This document shows positions 25,541 to 38,000 of a DNA stretch of 64,000 nucleotides, in pieces (position 1 is the first letter of the stretch; every line of letters begins with the position of its first letter). The notes beneath the pieces are model-generated. The model was not told the DNA's origin and did not search any database. It was given only the letters and a program-made list of their open reading frames with translations. The stretch is from Yamagishiella unicocca. Its lineage: Eukaryota > Chlorophyta > Chlorophyceae > Chlamydomonadales > Volvocaceae. The stretch is taken from positions 62,001-126,000 of the forward strand of contig BDSL01000027.1 in assembly GCA_003116995.1 (NCBI GenBank). Direction: 5' to 3'. The translations under genes were made by a program, and so were the position numbers.

Positions 25541-26798
25541 GCTCGACCGCTGCAATCCTGGAATCGATCACCCTACGGCGCTGAGCTGCCTAGCAGCCAG
25601 CTTGTTATCGCGATCGTTATGTTGTGGTCCTGGTATCCCACGATCCCGAGTCAGCGCCAGGTTCGGCTGGCGGTTCGGCGGCGAAGGCTGCTTTCCGGAA
25701 GTGGTCAGAGCCCGGAACCTACCGAACAATCTACAGAGTGTACATGATCAAGGGCCACTATCTATGATCCTGATTATGAAAGATCACTGGGCAGCCGTGC
25801 ATCTGTATATGTCATCGCGCCCTATACTACCGGTACCCGATTGCCAATCGATCTATGGCATCGCGTTTTTATCTTACTGCGCAGGCATTCTTTATGGTGT
25901 GTCACTTTAAAATTGTGGAGTTTGTCCTCGCAGTACCCGGTATTAAACACTTACGAATGTGGGTCCCCCGGGATCAACCACCGCGACGTTGCCGTGACAT
26001 ACCCGACCTGGCGAGTAATCTGCCATCCAAAGGCATGATAACACATGAACACCAGCAAAAAATAGAGATTGCTGCAGGCGTTTGAAGGCAAGGCCAAAGA
26101 AGGCCTGGGCACGCTGGCCTTTCTGGGCTGGGGTGGCCACCGTCCTGGGGTGGGTAACGACGGGTGATGCCGCGCTACCAGCACCGTCCGGCACCTCCGT
26201 CTTTTTAAGCGAGTGGTTGCGCCAGGCCGCTGGTAGTGCGTATGTTTGAGGAATAGGCGACCGCTTTAGGGCCGCTGCTCTACCGGTGTGCCGCCCCATG
26301 CTGCCCAGCCAAGGTGTGCAGTGCAGGGCCGCAACATGCCGCGTCTCGGGTTTCCCGATGTCGTTACTAGGAAAATTTACACTCTGGTGTGGAGCCCATA
26401 ACCAACATCACCACTGTCGCGACTTTTGCGTTGCACTAATTCCCTGCAGCTGCAATTCGACCCCTTTGCCCGAGCAACTCACTGTCGCCACCGCTGCCAC
26501 CGCGGTAGGAAGCAACCGACCACCACAACCATCACATCCGCCAGTCGTCGACGCCCGCACCGCCGCAACGCAGTGCGTGCTGCACGCTCACTTCAAGCAC
26601 CTCTTCCAGCTCTCCCAGCTCTCCCAGCTCTCCCAGCTCTCTCCACCAACCGCTCCCGACGTACCTCCCAGGACCCAAGCACCCAAGCCACCGGCCCAGC
26701 CCCACAGAACCAGCACGCCATACACGGCTCATCCATCCACATGCCGCCCATCCACGGCTCATCCACCCACATGCCGCCCATCCACGTGGCACGTGCAC
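25541..26798. other. Intergenic between MSH1 start and SYT stop, 1.26 kb
   Basis: Should hold the MSH1 promoter and the 3' UTR of the SMP-C2 gene. Two small tandem repeats are present: CTCCCAGCT units at about 26601-26640 and a 30-bp unit repeated at about 26722-26787. No further gene was seen. Confidence 0.5.
26377..26381 (-). terminator. Candidate poly(A) signal TGTAA for the SMP-C2 gene
   Basis: Reads TGTAA on the minus strand, 418 bp past the stop at 26799. TGTAA is the usual volvocine poly(A) signal; its use here is inferred. Confidence 0.4.
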
Positions 26799-29700
26799 CT
26801 AACCGCCTGCTGCAGCCGGCGGCAGCGGCACCCACTCCAGCAGCAGGTCCACATCCGCAGCGCCCAGCACTGAGCGGCTCCCCGCGGGTTGCAGCAGCCA
26901 CCGCCGCCGCAGCCGGGCAACTGACGCCACCGCCATCAACGGCAGCCGCACCTGGCCCAGCAGCTGGTCGGACAGGGGCTGGAGGCCCCGGGTGAGGGGT
27001 GAGGGTTGGGGTTAGGGCTCGGTTGCGGAGGGCGGAGGTTTGCATACCCTACCGACAGTTGAGCAGTAATGGTAAAAGACTCCCCGGCCCCCCCCATCCA
27101 GACGACGGGTCTGGGGTCCCCGTACAGTGCCCCACCCTGCCACGCGCGCACCTGCGCCTCCAGACGGGCCATCCTCACCGCGCCCTCCCACGCGGTCGTC
27201 TTGTCCCAGCAGCGCACCAGCAGCTCCCCGCCCGCCTCCGCCCCGGCCAGCTCCACCGGCTCGTCCGCCCAGGAGGCCAGCGGCCCCGGGTTGTAGCGGG
27301 GGAGGGTGCGCTGGGCGCCTTGCACGCGACCCGAGGCATCCTGGTGGAGTTAAAGGGGGGGCCCGCGGCTTGGAAAAGGACAGAAGGCGCGGAAAAAACC
27401 TGATATGGCACGTGTTCACGTACACAAGACAGCCGCGTGAAACCACGGGGTGTGTATTGTCGAAAATCCCGACCCCGACCATCCCGGTCCAAATGATCTT
27501 GACCCAGATCACCCCGACTCTTGTCACCCCGACCCAGATCATCCCAACCCACATCTCACAGAAGGGCGAAGGCATAGATGCGCATGCATGCGCATGTAGA
27601 CGCCCCGAGACGGGCGCAGAGTGAGGGTCACCAGTACAGCCCGCACCCAGCCCGTCCAGGTGGTCTCACGACACGTGCTGTTTGCTTCGATAGCCCTCTC
27701 AATTCCCCGCCCCCCCGGGCCCCAGACGCACCAGCAGAAGCAGCTCTAGGAAGGGGTCCACCCCGGCCGCTGCACCGCTGTTGCTGCCCCCCGGCGCCAC
27801 CAGCAGCCGCAGCCGCAGCACCCGCACGGTCAGAATGGCCTGCAGGGACGGCGCCGAAGGAAACAAGGACCGCAGGATATTAGGTAGGAAGCCGCTTGCG
27901 TCCATCCCCACCCCCACGCCCCCGGTTGTTTTTCGCATCCCCGGGTCCTCCTCAAACCCCCCTCCCTGACCGCCGGGCCCGGCCCGCACCTTCTCATCGG
28001 CCGGCACCGACCGTCGTACAGGGCGCGAGGGCCCCCCGGGCCACAGCGCCCCCACCTCCACCCGCACCGGGCTACCGCCGCCGCCGCCACTGCCGGCAGT
28101 AGCGGCTGATGCACCTGCGCCACCCATGGCCTTGCCGGCGAGTTTTGTGGCAGCGACCCGCGGGTCGGGCACGCCCACCACCGTTGCGCTGGCGCTGGCG
28201 GCCGGGGCGCTCAGCTCCTGGCGCTGCCGCTCCAAATCAACCCCACCGAGCTGTACGTACGACGCCTCCAGGACGAGCAACCCGGCGCCAGCCTGAGTCA
28301 GGGAGAGGTGAGAGGAAGCCGGGTACCCCGAACAGTTTTTGTTGCATGGGAGGATACCGTAAACTGATTGTGTTGCAGTACATCGGTTGTGTTGGCCCGT
28401 TGCCCCTCCCTGGCTCCAGCCGCCAAGTCGTCCCCACGGCAAAACCCCACCTGCACCCCAGCCGCGTCCTGCCGTACCTCCTGCCCAAAATGTAGCGTCT
28501 CCCCGGTGGGCCCCGTGTCGGTCTGTTCGGGCGCCTGCTGCTGCTGCTGGTGGTGGTGGTGGCGCCTCATGCCGCCGCCAGCAGCCCCCCGCAGCACCCG
28601 CCCCAGCCGGCGCTTCAGCCGGGACATCCCTCCCTGCAGCCAACGTGGCGGGTCAGGGTCAGACATGGAGCCGCGTAGGTTTGACCAACACATCGTGCAA
28701 TGATTGTCCCCCTTCCGCCTCCTCCTCATGGTCCCCTCCTGCCTACCGAGCAACCTACCGCAGTTGCTCGCCCCAGGTCGCGAAGGCCCCGCAGCGGCAG
28801 CGGCAGCGCCTCCGCCACCCCTGGAGCCGACAAGTCCGGGGAGAGGTGCAGCACCAGCGGCACCCACCGGCCGCCACCGCCGCCGCCCCCACCGGCGCTA
28901 GCGGGTCCGTCCTCCTCCTCCCCCGCCTCCAGCCCCTCCAGCAGCAGCGCTAAGGGTACGGTTCCGTAGGCCAGGCAGGGGTCGTCCCTGGGGGCAGCCA
29001 GGTGGAGATGGAGGGCCGGGCAGGGCAAGATTGATGGATGGAGGGCCTAACCCCGCCCCCTTACCCACCCCTCCCGCAAAACCAGGTGTGACGTGGCATT
29101 AAGTGTGCAGTCCGTGAATGAGCCCTGGCAGCCATGCATCGTGCGACATCTCCCTCGCCCTCCGCCTAGCCCCTCACCATCCTCGCCTGTCCAGCAGCAC
29201 CCGCAGCAGCAGCACCTGGCGCAGCGGGTCCGTCACACTCAGGTTGAAGGTGAAAGGGGCGCCGCCGGTGTCTGCAGCCCCCGGCTCCGCCCCCAGCCCG
29301 GCTGCGCCCCAGTGTGGGTCGCTGCTGCCCGAGCGGGTGGGGGAGCGCTGAGCGGCGCCACCGTGGACCTGGTGGTGCGGAGTTTGGAGGGGAGGGGAGG
29401 GGTGACGATGTGGGTTGCTGGTGCTGATGTGGGTTGCTGGTGCCGATGTGGGTTGCTGGTGCTGATGTGGGTTGCTGGTGCCGATGTGGGTTGCTGGTGC
29501 CGATGTGGGTTGCTGGTGCTGATGTGGGTTGCTGGTGCTGATATGGGTTGCTGGTGCCGATGTGGGTTGCTGGTGCTGATGTGGGTTGCTGGTGCCGATG
29601 TGGGTTGCTGGTGCCGATGTGGGTTGCTGGTGCTGATGTGGGTTGCTGGTGCCGATGTGGGTTGCTGGTGCCGATGTGGGTTGCTGGTGCCGATGTGGGT

Positions 29701-32700
29701 TGCTGGTGCCGATGTGGGTGGCCGACGGCCACCGCCAAGGCCTTCTGGTGGGAGCATGCAACAGCCCGCAAAGAAGCCGAAGGGACCGGGCATGCCGGAG
29801 CGGATTCCAATTAGTGCCCGATTTCGCTGGCCGACGAAATCGGGCACTAATTGGAATCCGCTCCGGCATGCCCGGTCCCTTCGGCTTCTTTGCGGGCTGC
29901 TGCGTGCTCCCGCTAGAAGGCCGCTCGCGACCGACGGGCCGGTGCTGATGTGGGTTGCTGGTGCTGATGTGGGTTGCTGGTGCTGATGTGGGTTGCTGGT
30001 GCTGATGTGGCTGTCCCAGCTGCGCCCCCATACCTAGCCCGGGACTCACCTGTGCGGTGACGTACAGGTCCTGCTCCAGGGAGGGCTCGCGGCCGCCCAG
30101 CCCCTCCCCCCGCAGCAGCCGCAGCCGCAGCAGCCCCGGCGGCGGCAGCGGCAGTCCGCCCCCCTCCGCCAGGTGCAGCACCACGTGGCGGGGGTACAGC
30201 AGGGTGCGCTGCAGGAGTGACTGGTAGCAGAAGGGGGGGAGGGGGAACAGGAGACCCATGGGTCAGCACTTCAAACACGGGTAAGAGCAACGAGTTAGGG
30301 AGGATGCGGGCCTCAGACAGGCTGGCGAGTGAGTGAGGCCTCAAAAGGGAGGGGAGTTGGCGAGGACGCCCGTGGTCACCATCAACGGGTGCCGGGCCGC
30401 TGCCAGCAGCACTCGAAGGTCGGGATGGAGGTCAGCCGCCCTACCACGTACGGCACTGCTGACAGCAGATGATGCCCGACCAAGCAGCCCAACGGGGACG
30501 TCACGAAACACACCCCCGGGCGGGTTTCCCTACGCCCTTTACCAACCAAACCAACCTGTACGGCAGTCTGCACCATCCAATTGACTCCAGGGAGAGACAT
30601 CAGGTCCAGCGACCAGGCCCCTCCCGCCCCCGGCCCCAGCCCCAGCCTCAGGCCGCCCCCCAGCAGCGGCGGCTGCAGCAGTGTGGCGCTGACTGTAGCC
30701 AGGTACGGCGGCTCGCGCAGCAGTGGGCCCAGCGCCACTCGCAGCAGGGCCCGGGCATGCAGGCGGGTGACGGCCAGTGTGAGGGGCGGCAGCGGCAGCA
30801 GCAGGCGGGGGGGCTTGCCCGCCTGGCCGCCAGCCAGGCCCATAGAGGCGGCGAACTCCACCTGGCGAGGGGAAGAGAGAAGACCCGCTTACACGGCATA
30901 GGACACGTACGGCAGAACCTAGCCGGCGGACACGTGCTATCCTCCTCCCACCCGCCCTGGGGACGGGAGTGCCAGTTGGCGAGTTGGCAGGGGCGTGGGA
31001 CGAGAATGGCACTGGACTGCTGGATTGCCATCCCCCGCCACCTCACACACGCATGCCTCAGATTGACTTCATGCTTTGCAACAGAGTTGGCGATGCGTCT
31101 CGCTCCACATCACACGCCGATGATCGGGCGCGTTCCAAACACGCGTTCCTACGCTTCCCGCCCCACCTCTGCCCCCGTCGCCCAGGCCACGTCCACCTCC
31201 ACCACCAGCTCCTCACTCCCGCCGCCGCCGCCACCCGCCCCAGCGGCCCCTCCGCCGCCCCCGCCTGCCGCCGCCGCCTCCCAGCCTCCCGCCACCTTGA
31301 CGCCGCCGATGCGAGGCGGCGCCGCCGGGCCCAGCGCGAACCTCCGCAGCGTCAGCGCCGCCACCCCCGGCAGCCGCCCCTCCGCCACGTGGTCCGCCAC
31401 CGCCGCCGCCAGCTGCGGCCCCAACTGGGTCTCCGCCGCCGCCACCAGCTGCGGCCAGAGCAGCTGCAGCAGCTGGTTGAGTGCGGCTGCCTGTGGTGGT
31501 GGTGGTGGTCGTGGTAGTGGAGGGGAGGAGTGGGCAAAGGGCGGAGTGAAGGGCGGGGCGTAGTCTCGCGGGGCACTAAGGGTGCGATTGGATGTAACGG
31601 GACGACCCCCGGGTCGGTAAGCCCCCGGCCGGCCACCTACAACCACCCGAGGCAAGGACACTCAAAACCCTAGCACCCACCTGCTGCCGCCACCCCCCCC
31701 TCCGCACCTTCTCGAAGTCGGGTGCCGCCACCCACGCCGGCGCCAGCCCCAGCAGCGCGCGCTGCTGCCCCGCCCTGAGCACCTCGGCAGCGGCGCCCAG
31801 TGCGGCCGCGAGGGCGGACGAGGCGGAGGAGACACCCGCGGCCGCAACCGTATGCAGGCCGGCAGCCAGCCGGCCACCACGGCCGCCGCCTGCAGTGGCG
31901 GCGCCGCCGACCGCGCCCTCCCCCTCCCCCTTCCCGCCCTCCTCCCCGTGCTGCCGCGGCGGCACCACCTGGTAGCCCTCCACGCTGACGTGGACGTCCC
32001 GCAGCCGCACCCCCCCGGGCAGCTCCACGCCCACCAGCCCGCCGGCCCCGCCGCCACCGCCGCCCCTGCCGCGGTCGGGGGGCTCGCCGCCAGCCTGGCC
32101 GCCCAGCTGGACCGGGTAGGGTGACCCGTGGGTCTCCGGCTGCGGCTGCTCTGGCGGCGGAGCGCTGCTGGGCTCCAGGGTCCTGGCGGCGGCACGGCGG
32201 GGGGGGGCAGGGCTGCCGAGCACACCGATGTCGCCGGCCCTGGCGCTGAGGCCGGCCCCCGTCTCCGCCTCCGGCTCCTCGGGCGCGGCAGCGGCCGGGA
32301 TGGTCGCTGGCGGCTGCTGGTGGTGCCGCTGCTGCTGGTGCTGCTGTCGCTTGAGGCGGTCGGACAGCTGTAGCAGCCAGGAGCTCCAGCCATCCCACAG
32401 GGCAACAACGTCACTGCTACTGCCGGCAGGGGGTGCGACGCGGCGGGTTCCGGAGCCCAGGCTGCCGACCTGCAGCCGCCGGACGGGGGGGGGAGCAGCA
32501 GCAGCAACAACAACAGCACAACAACAGCAAGAGCAGCAGGGGGCAAAGGCCGTTATAGAGGCAGCGGTGACGAAGGCGGGGATGGCTGGATGGAGAGGCG
32601 GGCGCAGCTGGTCCGACAGCAACTTGTAGAGCGAGGGTGCGTCTGGTGTTGTCTCGGTGCATCGCCAGCAAGACAGCAAGACGGCGAGGCCGCAAGACAG

Positions 32701-32875
32701 CGAGACAGCGAGGCAGGCAGCACGCAAGGCACGGGCTCCCGCCGCAGAATCAGTCAATTCCCAAACTTGGGCGCCAAACGCCAAGAATGGACATGACAGC
32801 CGCCACAGCCGCACCCGCACCCACCGCCAGGCCAGCAGCCAGACCGGAGAGACTGCCGATGGCTGTGCAGAGCAT
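26799..32875 (-). CDS. Synaptotagmin/E-Syt-like SMP and C2 domain protein (ER-membrane contact lipid transfer)
   Basis: Twelve exons (high-low): 32875-32767, 32642-31708, 31490-31167, 30861-30556, 30220-30050, 29368-29178, 28987-28759, 28633-28451, 28292-27990, 27839-27732, 27340-27152, 26978-26799; 1075 residues in frame. A hydrophobic N terminus (LAAGLAVGAGAAVAAVMSIL) anchors it as in plant SYT and tricalbins. The SMP domain (about 345-575) is clear: LNQLLQLLWPQL, then ADHVAEGRLPGVAALTLRRF, then DLMSLPGVNWMVQTAV and LLYPRHVVLHL. SMP domains shuttle glycerolipids at ER-plasma membrane contacts. A C2-like region follows (about 575-780), then a charged linker and a C-terminal C2 (about 918-1075; VDPFLEL, RCWDK, LGQVRLPL). 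The usual set of calcium-binding Asp residues looks incomplete. The first intron donor (GTTTGG) is weak, so the start is less certain than the rest. Confidence 0.85.
29405..30010. repeat. 19-bp minisatellite in SYT intron 5, split by a fold-back
   Basis: Unit GATGTGGGTTGCTGGTGCT with C/T variation (GTGCCGAT or GTGCTGAT) runs from 29405 to about 29720 and resumes at 29941-30010, in the same orientation on both sides of the hairpin at 29739-29922. All of it is within the intron 30049-29369. Confidence 0.95.
29739..29922. repeat. Long near-perfect hairpin in SYT intron 5
   Basis: Arms of about 88 bases and an 8-base loop (29827-29834). The inner 65 bp (29762-29826 with 29835-29899) pair without mismatch; the outer part has a few mismatches and extends to GGCCTTCT/AGAAGGCC. 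The arm sequence is unrelated to the surrounding 19-bp repeat. Confidence 0.95.
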
Positions 32876-33581
32876 TACGTATTACCGTATCAATGGTGGC
32901 TTCAGTCCGAGAAAGCAGGTCTTACGCTGTTCCTTCTTTCCTTTTTTAAAGTACAAAAGGAATGGAGGGCAACGGCTTCATGGCGTTTTGGTGGACAGAG
33001 TAGCGAGGCGCCCTGTACGTCCTGACGGCGGTGATGACGTCAGGAGATCGGAGTGACACCGGATTCACGTCGAACAAATCAGCACACCCTCTGAAACCGC
33101 CACAACCAGTAATTTTACACACATTTTACGACGTCCCGTCCAGGCCGCGCCGCGACCCGCACGCGCATGCTAGCCCCGCGACCCGCGGGTCCGCCGCTAA
33201 CGTTCACCGCCTCCCTATCAAAGACGGGTACCGCCGCTCACCACCCCCATGTCCCACAGATAGTCCAGGGCGGCAGCAGCAGCAGCAGCATCGTGGCCGC
33301 CGCAACCCCAGCCTCACTAACCGCCGCCCGCTCTTCCATACGGCCTCCTTCCTCCTGGCCGCCCCCTCATGTGGCCTAGCCGGCGGCTGGCCGAAAATAA
33401 CCTAACCACCTTAACTGCCGTAACTACCCTAACTACCGCAATCGTGCTGCGCAACGGCTCTCTGCCCGTGAGGCCTCCAGGCAGCCTCGCCCCCGCCCCC
33501 GCCCCGCGCTACCGCCGATATTGCCCTACTGCCGCTACTGCCGCTACTGCCGCTAGCTGCCGCTAGCTGCCGTGACTGCCG
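32876..33581. other. Intergenic, 0.7 kb
   Basis: Lies between the SYT start and the SEL1 gene stop, both minus strand. It should contain the SYT promoter and SEL1 3' UTR. Contains CTGCCGCTA repeats near 33530-33590. No gene seen. Confidence 0.5.
33115..33119 (-). terminator. Candidate poly(A) signal TGTAA for the SEL1-repeat gene
   Basis: TGTAA on the minus strand, 463 bp beyond the stop at 33582. It is in the right orientation, but its use is not proven. Confidence 0.4.
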
Positions 33582-34950
33582 CTACTGCTGGCTCCTGCCC
33601 ACCACGGGCTGCTTCTCCGCGTTCTCAAACAGCACCCGCCAGCCCGCCATCAAGTGGGCGTAGTCAGACTTGCCCTGAAGCGGAGGCGGGGGGGGTTGGA
33701 GAAAACCGTGGGCAGCGGAGAGGGGGGTTGGAAGGTAATGCGGAGGAGGAAGAGGAGGAGGATGTGGTAGGACAAGGCTTTAGCAGCTGCGGTGGTTGCT
33801 GGGTGGTTGCTGCGGTGGTTGCTGCGGTGGTTGCTGCGGTGAGGCGAAGTCGGTGTGGATCGGCGGGATCGGCCCACAGCCGTCTTCCGCCCCCGGACTC
33901 AGCGCTCCTCCCTCCCCTGCCCTCCATCCCTGCCCCCCCTGCCCTACCTGCCCTCCCTCCCATTCTCTAATACAAAGTGCTCCAGCATGCGCCCACAACT
34001 ATGTGTCCGAAGACAATGCGCCAGCTGTTATACCTTTGTCGTGCAACCGGTCTTCATGCCTCCCCTCCTCTTCCTTCCTCTCCCTCTCCTCCCTCTCCTC
34101 CCTCTTCTCCCTGCCCTCCCTGCCCTCCCTGCCCCCCCCCCTCCCTCCCCTCCCTGCCCTCCCTCACCTCCGCCGTCACCAGCGCCCGAGCCACCCACTC
34201 CTTGCCGCGCTTCAGGTCCCGCCCGCAGCCGTAGCCCTGGATCAGCATCTGACCCACCAGCGCCATGGACACGGGGTTGCCGGACCCCGCCTCCTGAGAG
34301 AGCAACCACGGCAGCAGCAACGATGGCGGCAGCAGTGACGGCAGCAGCAGCGGCGGCAGCAGCCCCCAAAACAGCAGCAACAGGCTAGCGACAGTGGTGG
34401 GGAGCCGGGCCGGCAGCACCCGGGCTGGCAGGTGGGGGCTGGCAGGTGGGGGCTGGTCGGATGGAACGCCCCCAGAGCCCCGGGATAAGGTCCCCCGGCG
34501 CGCACCTGCGTCTCTTCCACGAACCACTCCGCCTCGCACTCCTCCACAATCAGACGCAAGGGGGTGCCCACCCGCCCCTTGGACGCGCTGCCGCCGCCGC
34601 TGCTGCTGACGACAGCGGCCGCTGCCCCGCAGCCCGCCTGTCTGCAGCTGCTCGCCGCCAGTGTATCCGGGCGCTGCTTGAGCGCTGCTGCCCCAGAGGC
34701 TAGGCCGAGTAACTTGAGATGCGCGATGTGATGGAGTTTGGAGGGCGCTATGGGGGCCCCTATCTGCCTGAAACTATCGGTCAGCCTGGCTAGGCGTGAT
34801 TGTTCCAGACCTTGTCTGCGTCCTCAGCAGACGTTTGGTATAACAATTATTACAATAACAATATGAAAAATTGCTATTGTACACGAAATACTCTTGTCTA
34901 CGCAGCGCGATGAAGAATTACTGCAGTCGGAGTTGCAGCCCATGTCGCAT
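33582..34950 (-). CDS. Small SEL1-like repeat protein
   Basis: Four exons (high-low): 34950-34922, 34767-34506, 34293-34168, 33674-33582; 169 residues in frame. The core reads NPVSMALVGQMLIQGYGCG, then DLKRGKEWVARAL, then DYAHLMAGWRVLF. Its G-x-G-x-x-x-D-x-x-x-A/G-x-x-W layout matches SEL1/TPR-type helical repeats, which act as protein docking scaffolds. The N terminus (MRHGLQLRLQ, then APSKLHHIAHLKLLG) is basic and acid-free, so it could be an organelle presequence. The last three exons are well supported. The first, 29-bp exon was chosen because no ATG lies in frame in exon 2 and because GTAATT...TTTCAG gives the right phase; it is less certain. The gene is head to head with BOP1. The partner is unknown. 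Confidence 0.62.
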
Positions 34951-35056
34951 ATGCCGCCGTGTCGTCGCTGATTTGGCAACATATTTGCTTAGTTTAGCCT
35001 GTGTATTATCGCCATAGCATCCCTTGTGAATTGATCTTGGCGCTTAACTTGTATAA
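34951..35056. promoter_or_regulatory. Compact bidirectional promoter between SEL1-like gene and BOP1
   Basis: Only 106 bp separate the two start codons. The stretch is AT-richer than its surroundings. Both 5' UTRs and core promoters must lie here or overlap the first exons. No TATA box could be assigned with confidence. This depends on the SEL1 first exon being right. Confidence 0.5.
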
Positions 35057-38000
35057 ATGGCAAAACGTACCTCAAAGCGCGAGCCCGTGAAGGCGGTTGA
35101 ATCTGAGAGCGGTGAGGATGAATTAGCAGAACTTGACTTGGACGGCGAGGCCAGCTCGGACGACGCCGACGCCGATGTCGACGCCGACGGGGAGGACGAA
35201 GGCGACGAGGAGGGCGAGGAGGCAGGAACGGCATCTGATGCTGGAGAAGATGATGAAATTGAGGACGCTATCTTGGAACTGATGGCTGCTCAGGCTGAGC
35301 AAGCACAGCGGAGAGCCGCCGCCACGGCGGCAGCACCGCGACCCGGAGCAGAAGACGAGCCGGACGCATTGTAAGAACATTTTTGCTCGCAAGGGCCCGT
35401 CTCGTTGAAGCTGGGGATGTTCATGCAAGTATGCTTCCTCGGAAGGCCGATGGCGCCAAGGGGCCGTTAGTCGCGTACACATTCCCGGCCACCCATCGAG
35501 CCGCAACCCTTCTCGCATACCAGCCGTTCGCCCTTTCATCATTTCCCTTCGCGTCAATCCCTGCGGTTAAGGGGCTCGGCCCTCCCACACCTCTTCTCAC
35601 CCCGCGACCCTTGGCGCAGCGGCACCCTACCGTCCCGCAAACATCGCCGCACCTCGCTCACCCGCCCCTTCCCCCTCTGCTCCCCCTGGACCTGTCGTTG
35701 CTTGCTGCTTTCACGTTCGGCCCCAGGCCGCAACCCACCACCGGAACGCTGGGGAAGTCGCGCATGGCCGACGCCGCAGCCGCCCCTGGAGTGGCCGGCG
35801 CCGGGCCAGCTGACGTCAGCTCTGACGACGACGCCGGCCCCGGCGGCCACCGCGGCCCCGACCCGGGCAGCGACTCGAGCGAGGACGAGCGGCCCAACCG
35901 AAATACCGTTGGCGATGTGCCCCTGGTGTGGTACAAGGACGAGGAGCACATCGGGTACGACATCGAGGGCCGCCGTATCGGCCGAAGCGCCAAGAAGGAC
36001 CGGCTGCAGCAGCTGCTGGACCGGAACGACTCAAAGAAGGTATGTACGGCGGGACGTGCCATGACGTGGCATGTCGTACAGGAGGCTGTCGGACAGCTGG
36101 CTGGGTAGTGACGACAGCGGGCCGGGCAGGACGAAATGGCGGGGTAGGGCCGAAATGGCGGGATGGAGTTGAGGACGTGCTGAGGGGGCGGGAGCGGGGG
36201 CAGAGGGCCGGGAGCGGGGGCGGAGGTGCAGGTGGTGCGCCTCCATCTCAGCCCTTCTGGAGCTGCGGGTGGTCGGCTGCACGGCCCGGTGTGGTCGGCT
36301 GCACGGCCCGGTGTGGTCGGCTGCACGGCCCGGTGTGGTCGGCTGCACGGCCCGGTGTGGTCGGCTGCACGGCCCGGTGTGGTCGGCTGCACGGCCCGGT
36401 GTGGTCGGCTGCACGGCCCGGTGTGGTCGGCTGCACGGCCCGGTGTGGTCGGCTGCACGGCCCGGTGTGGGCGGTGTGGGCGGTGTGGGCGGTGTGGGCT
36501 GGCGGCGGCGACGTGTCCGGACGCCGCGTCCCACCGCCGCCTGCTCGCGAGCTCCCCGTCCTGGGCGCGGACTCCAGGGGGGGCCAAGAGGGCCACCTGA
36601 TAGCGCCGCCCGGTACGTCACGTCGGGGTCGGTTGCACCCACTCCTCCCTTACGCCCCCCTGCCCCTGCCCTCTCCTGCCGCTGCCCCTGCGCCGCCCTC
36701 CCCCGCTCCAGGCCCTCCGCACCATCTACGACCCCTACAACGACGAGGAGATCACCCTCAGCCGCGAGGAGCTGGCCATGGTGATGCGCATCCGCAGCGG
36801 CCAGTTCCCGCACCTGGAGGTGAACCCCTTCCAGCCCTACAACGACTACTTCAGCAGGGAGAGGGAGGTCATGCCCATCGTGGACCGCCCAGAGCCCAAG
36901 AGCCGCTTCGTGCCGTCCAAGTGGGAGGAGAAAAAGTGAGTGGGGAGCCCGGGTGGGGGGGGGTGGGGGGCTGCTGGTGCGGGTTTCCTTTCTCCACACG
37001 CTCATCACCCCCACCGCACGTCGCATGCACTCGTCCCTCTCCCCCCCCGCCTTCCTCTCTCCACGGGCCCTAATCCACGGGCTTTCCTCAACCCTACCCT
37101 CTCCGCGCTTGGCTTCCCCTCCTCCCCTCCTCCCCTCCTCCCCTCCTCCCCTCCTCCCCCCAATCAGGATCGTGAAGCTGGTTCGCGCCATCCGCAAGGG
37201 CTGGATCCGTGTGGGTCCGCGGCCGCAGGACCGCCCCGCAGACGAGCCCCCCGCCTACCTGCTGTGGGCGGACGACGGCACCGTGGGCGGGGAGGGCGGC
37301 AAGAGCGGCAGCGGCCTCACCTACATCCCCGCCCCCAAGCCGCTGCTGCCGGGGCACGGGGACAGCTACAACCCGCCAGCGGAGTACCTCCCCACGGAGG
37401 TGCGCGGCGGGGGGGTCGAGGAAGACCCGTAGATGCCCGAGAACCCCCCCGGCGGGGGGGGGGCGGCCGCGGCGCGGGCGGGAGGGTGTGTGTTGATGCA
37501 CCGCTGAACCTACCCCAGGAGAAATCCTAGTGGGAACTGACCAACCGGATGGCGCGTAACGTGTGGCGCAGTGGGTTCCGGAGCCCCAGGGGTTGGCTCG
37601 GAACCCCGAGGTGACTGACCGACAGCAGAGGGGACAGAGGGCATCAGTATCGGGGGCCGGCTGGCGCACCGCACGAACCACATGCGGGCTGCCGCACGAA
37701 CGAACCACGTGCGGGCTGCCGCACGAACCACATGGCGGGCTGGCGGACGAGACGCGCCCATGTCTCACTGCAAGGCCAACAATAACCGCCGCCTAACCGC
37801 CGCCTAACCGTGCGTACCCCGCACCAACCGTGGCGTCCTTGCCCTCTCCTCCTCCCCCCCTGCCCCGCTGCTCAGGAGGAGGTGGCCGCCTGGCAGCTGG
37901 CGGACCCGGAGGACCGGCCGCGCGCCCTGCCCGCCGCCTTCCCCTCGCTGCGCCAGGTGCCAGCCTACTCGGAGTTCATCAAGGAGCGCTTCGAGCGCTG

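Noticed and set aside
29093..30259. Open frames of Trp-Val-Ala-Gly-Ala-Asp or His-Gln-Gln-Pro-Thr repeats on both strands
   Set aside because: A 19-bp unit without stops gives repeats in all frames; the region is intronic.
36272..36492. Regular 22-bp array resembling a CRISPR
   Set aside because: No unique spacers between copies; it is a tandem minisatellite in a eukaryotic intron.
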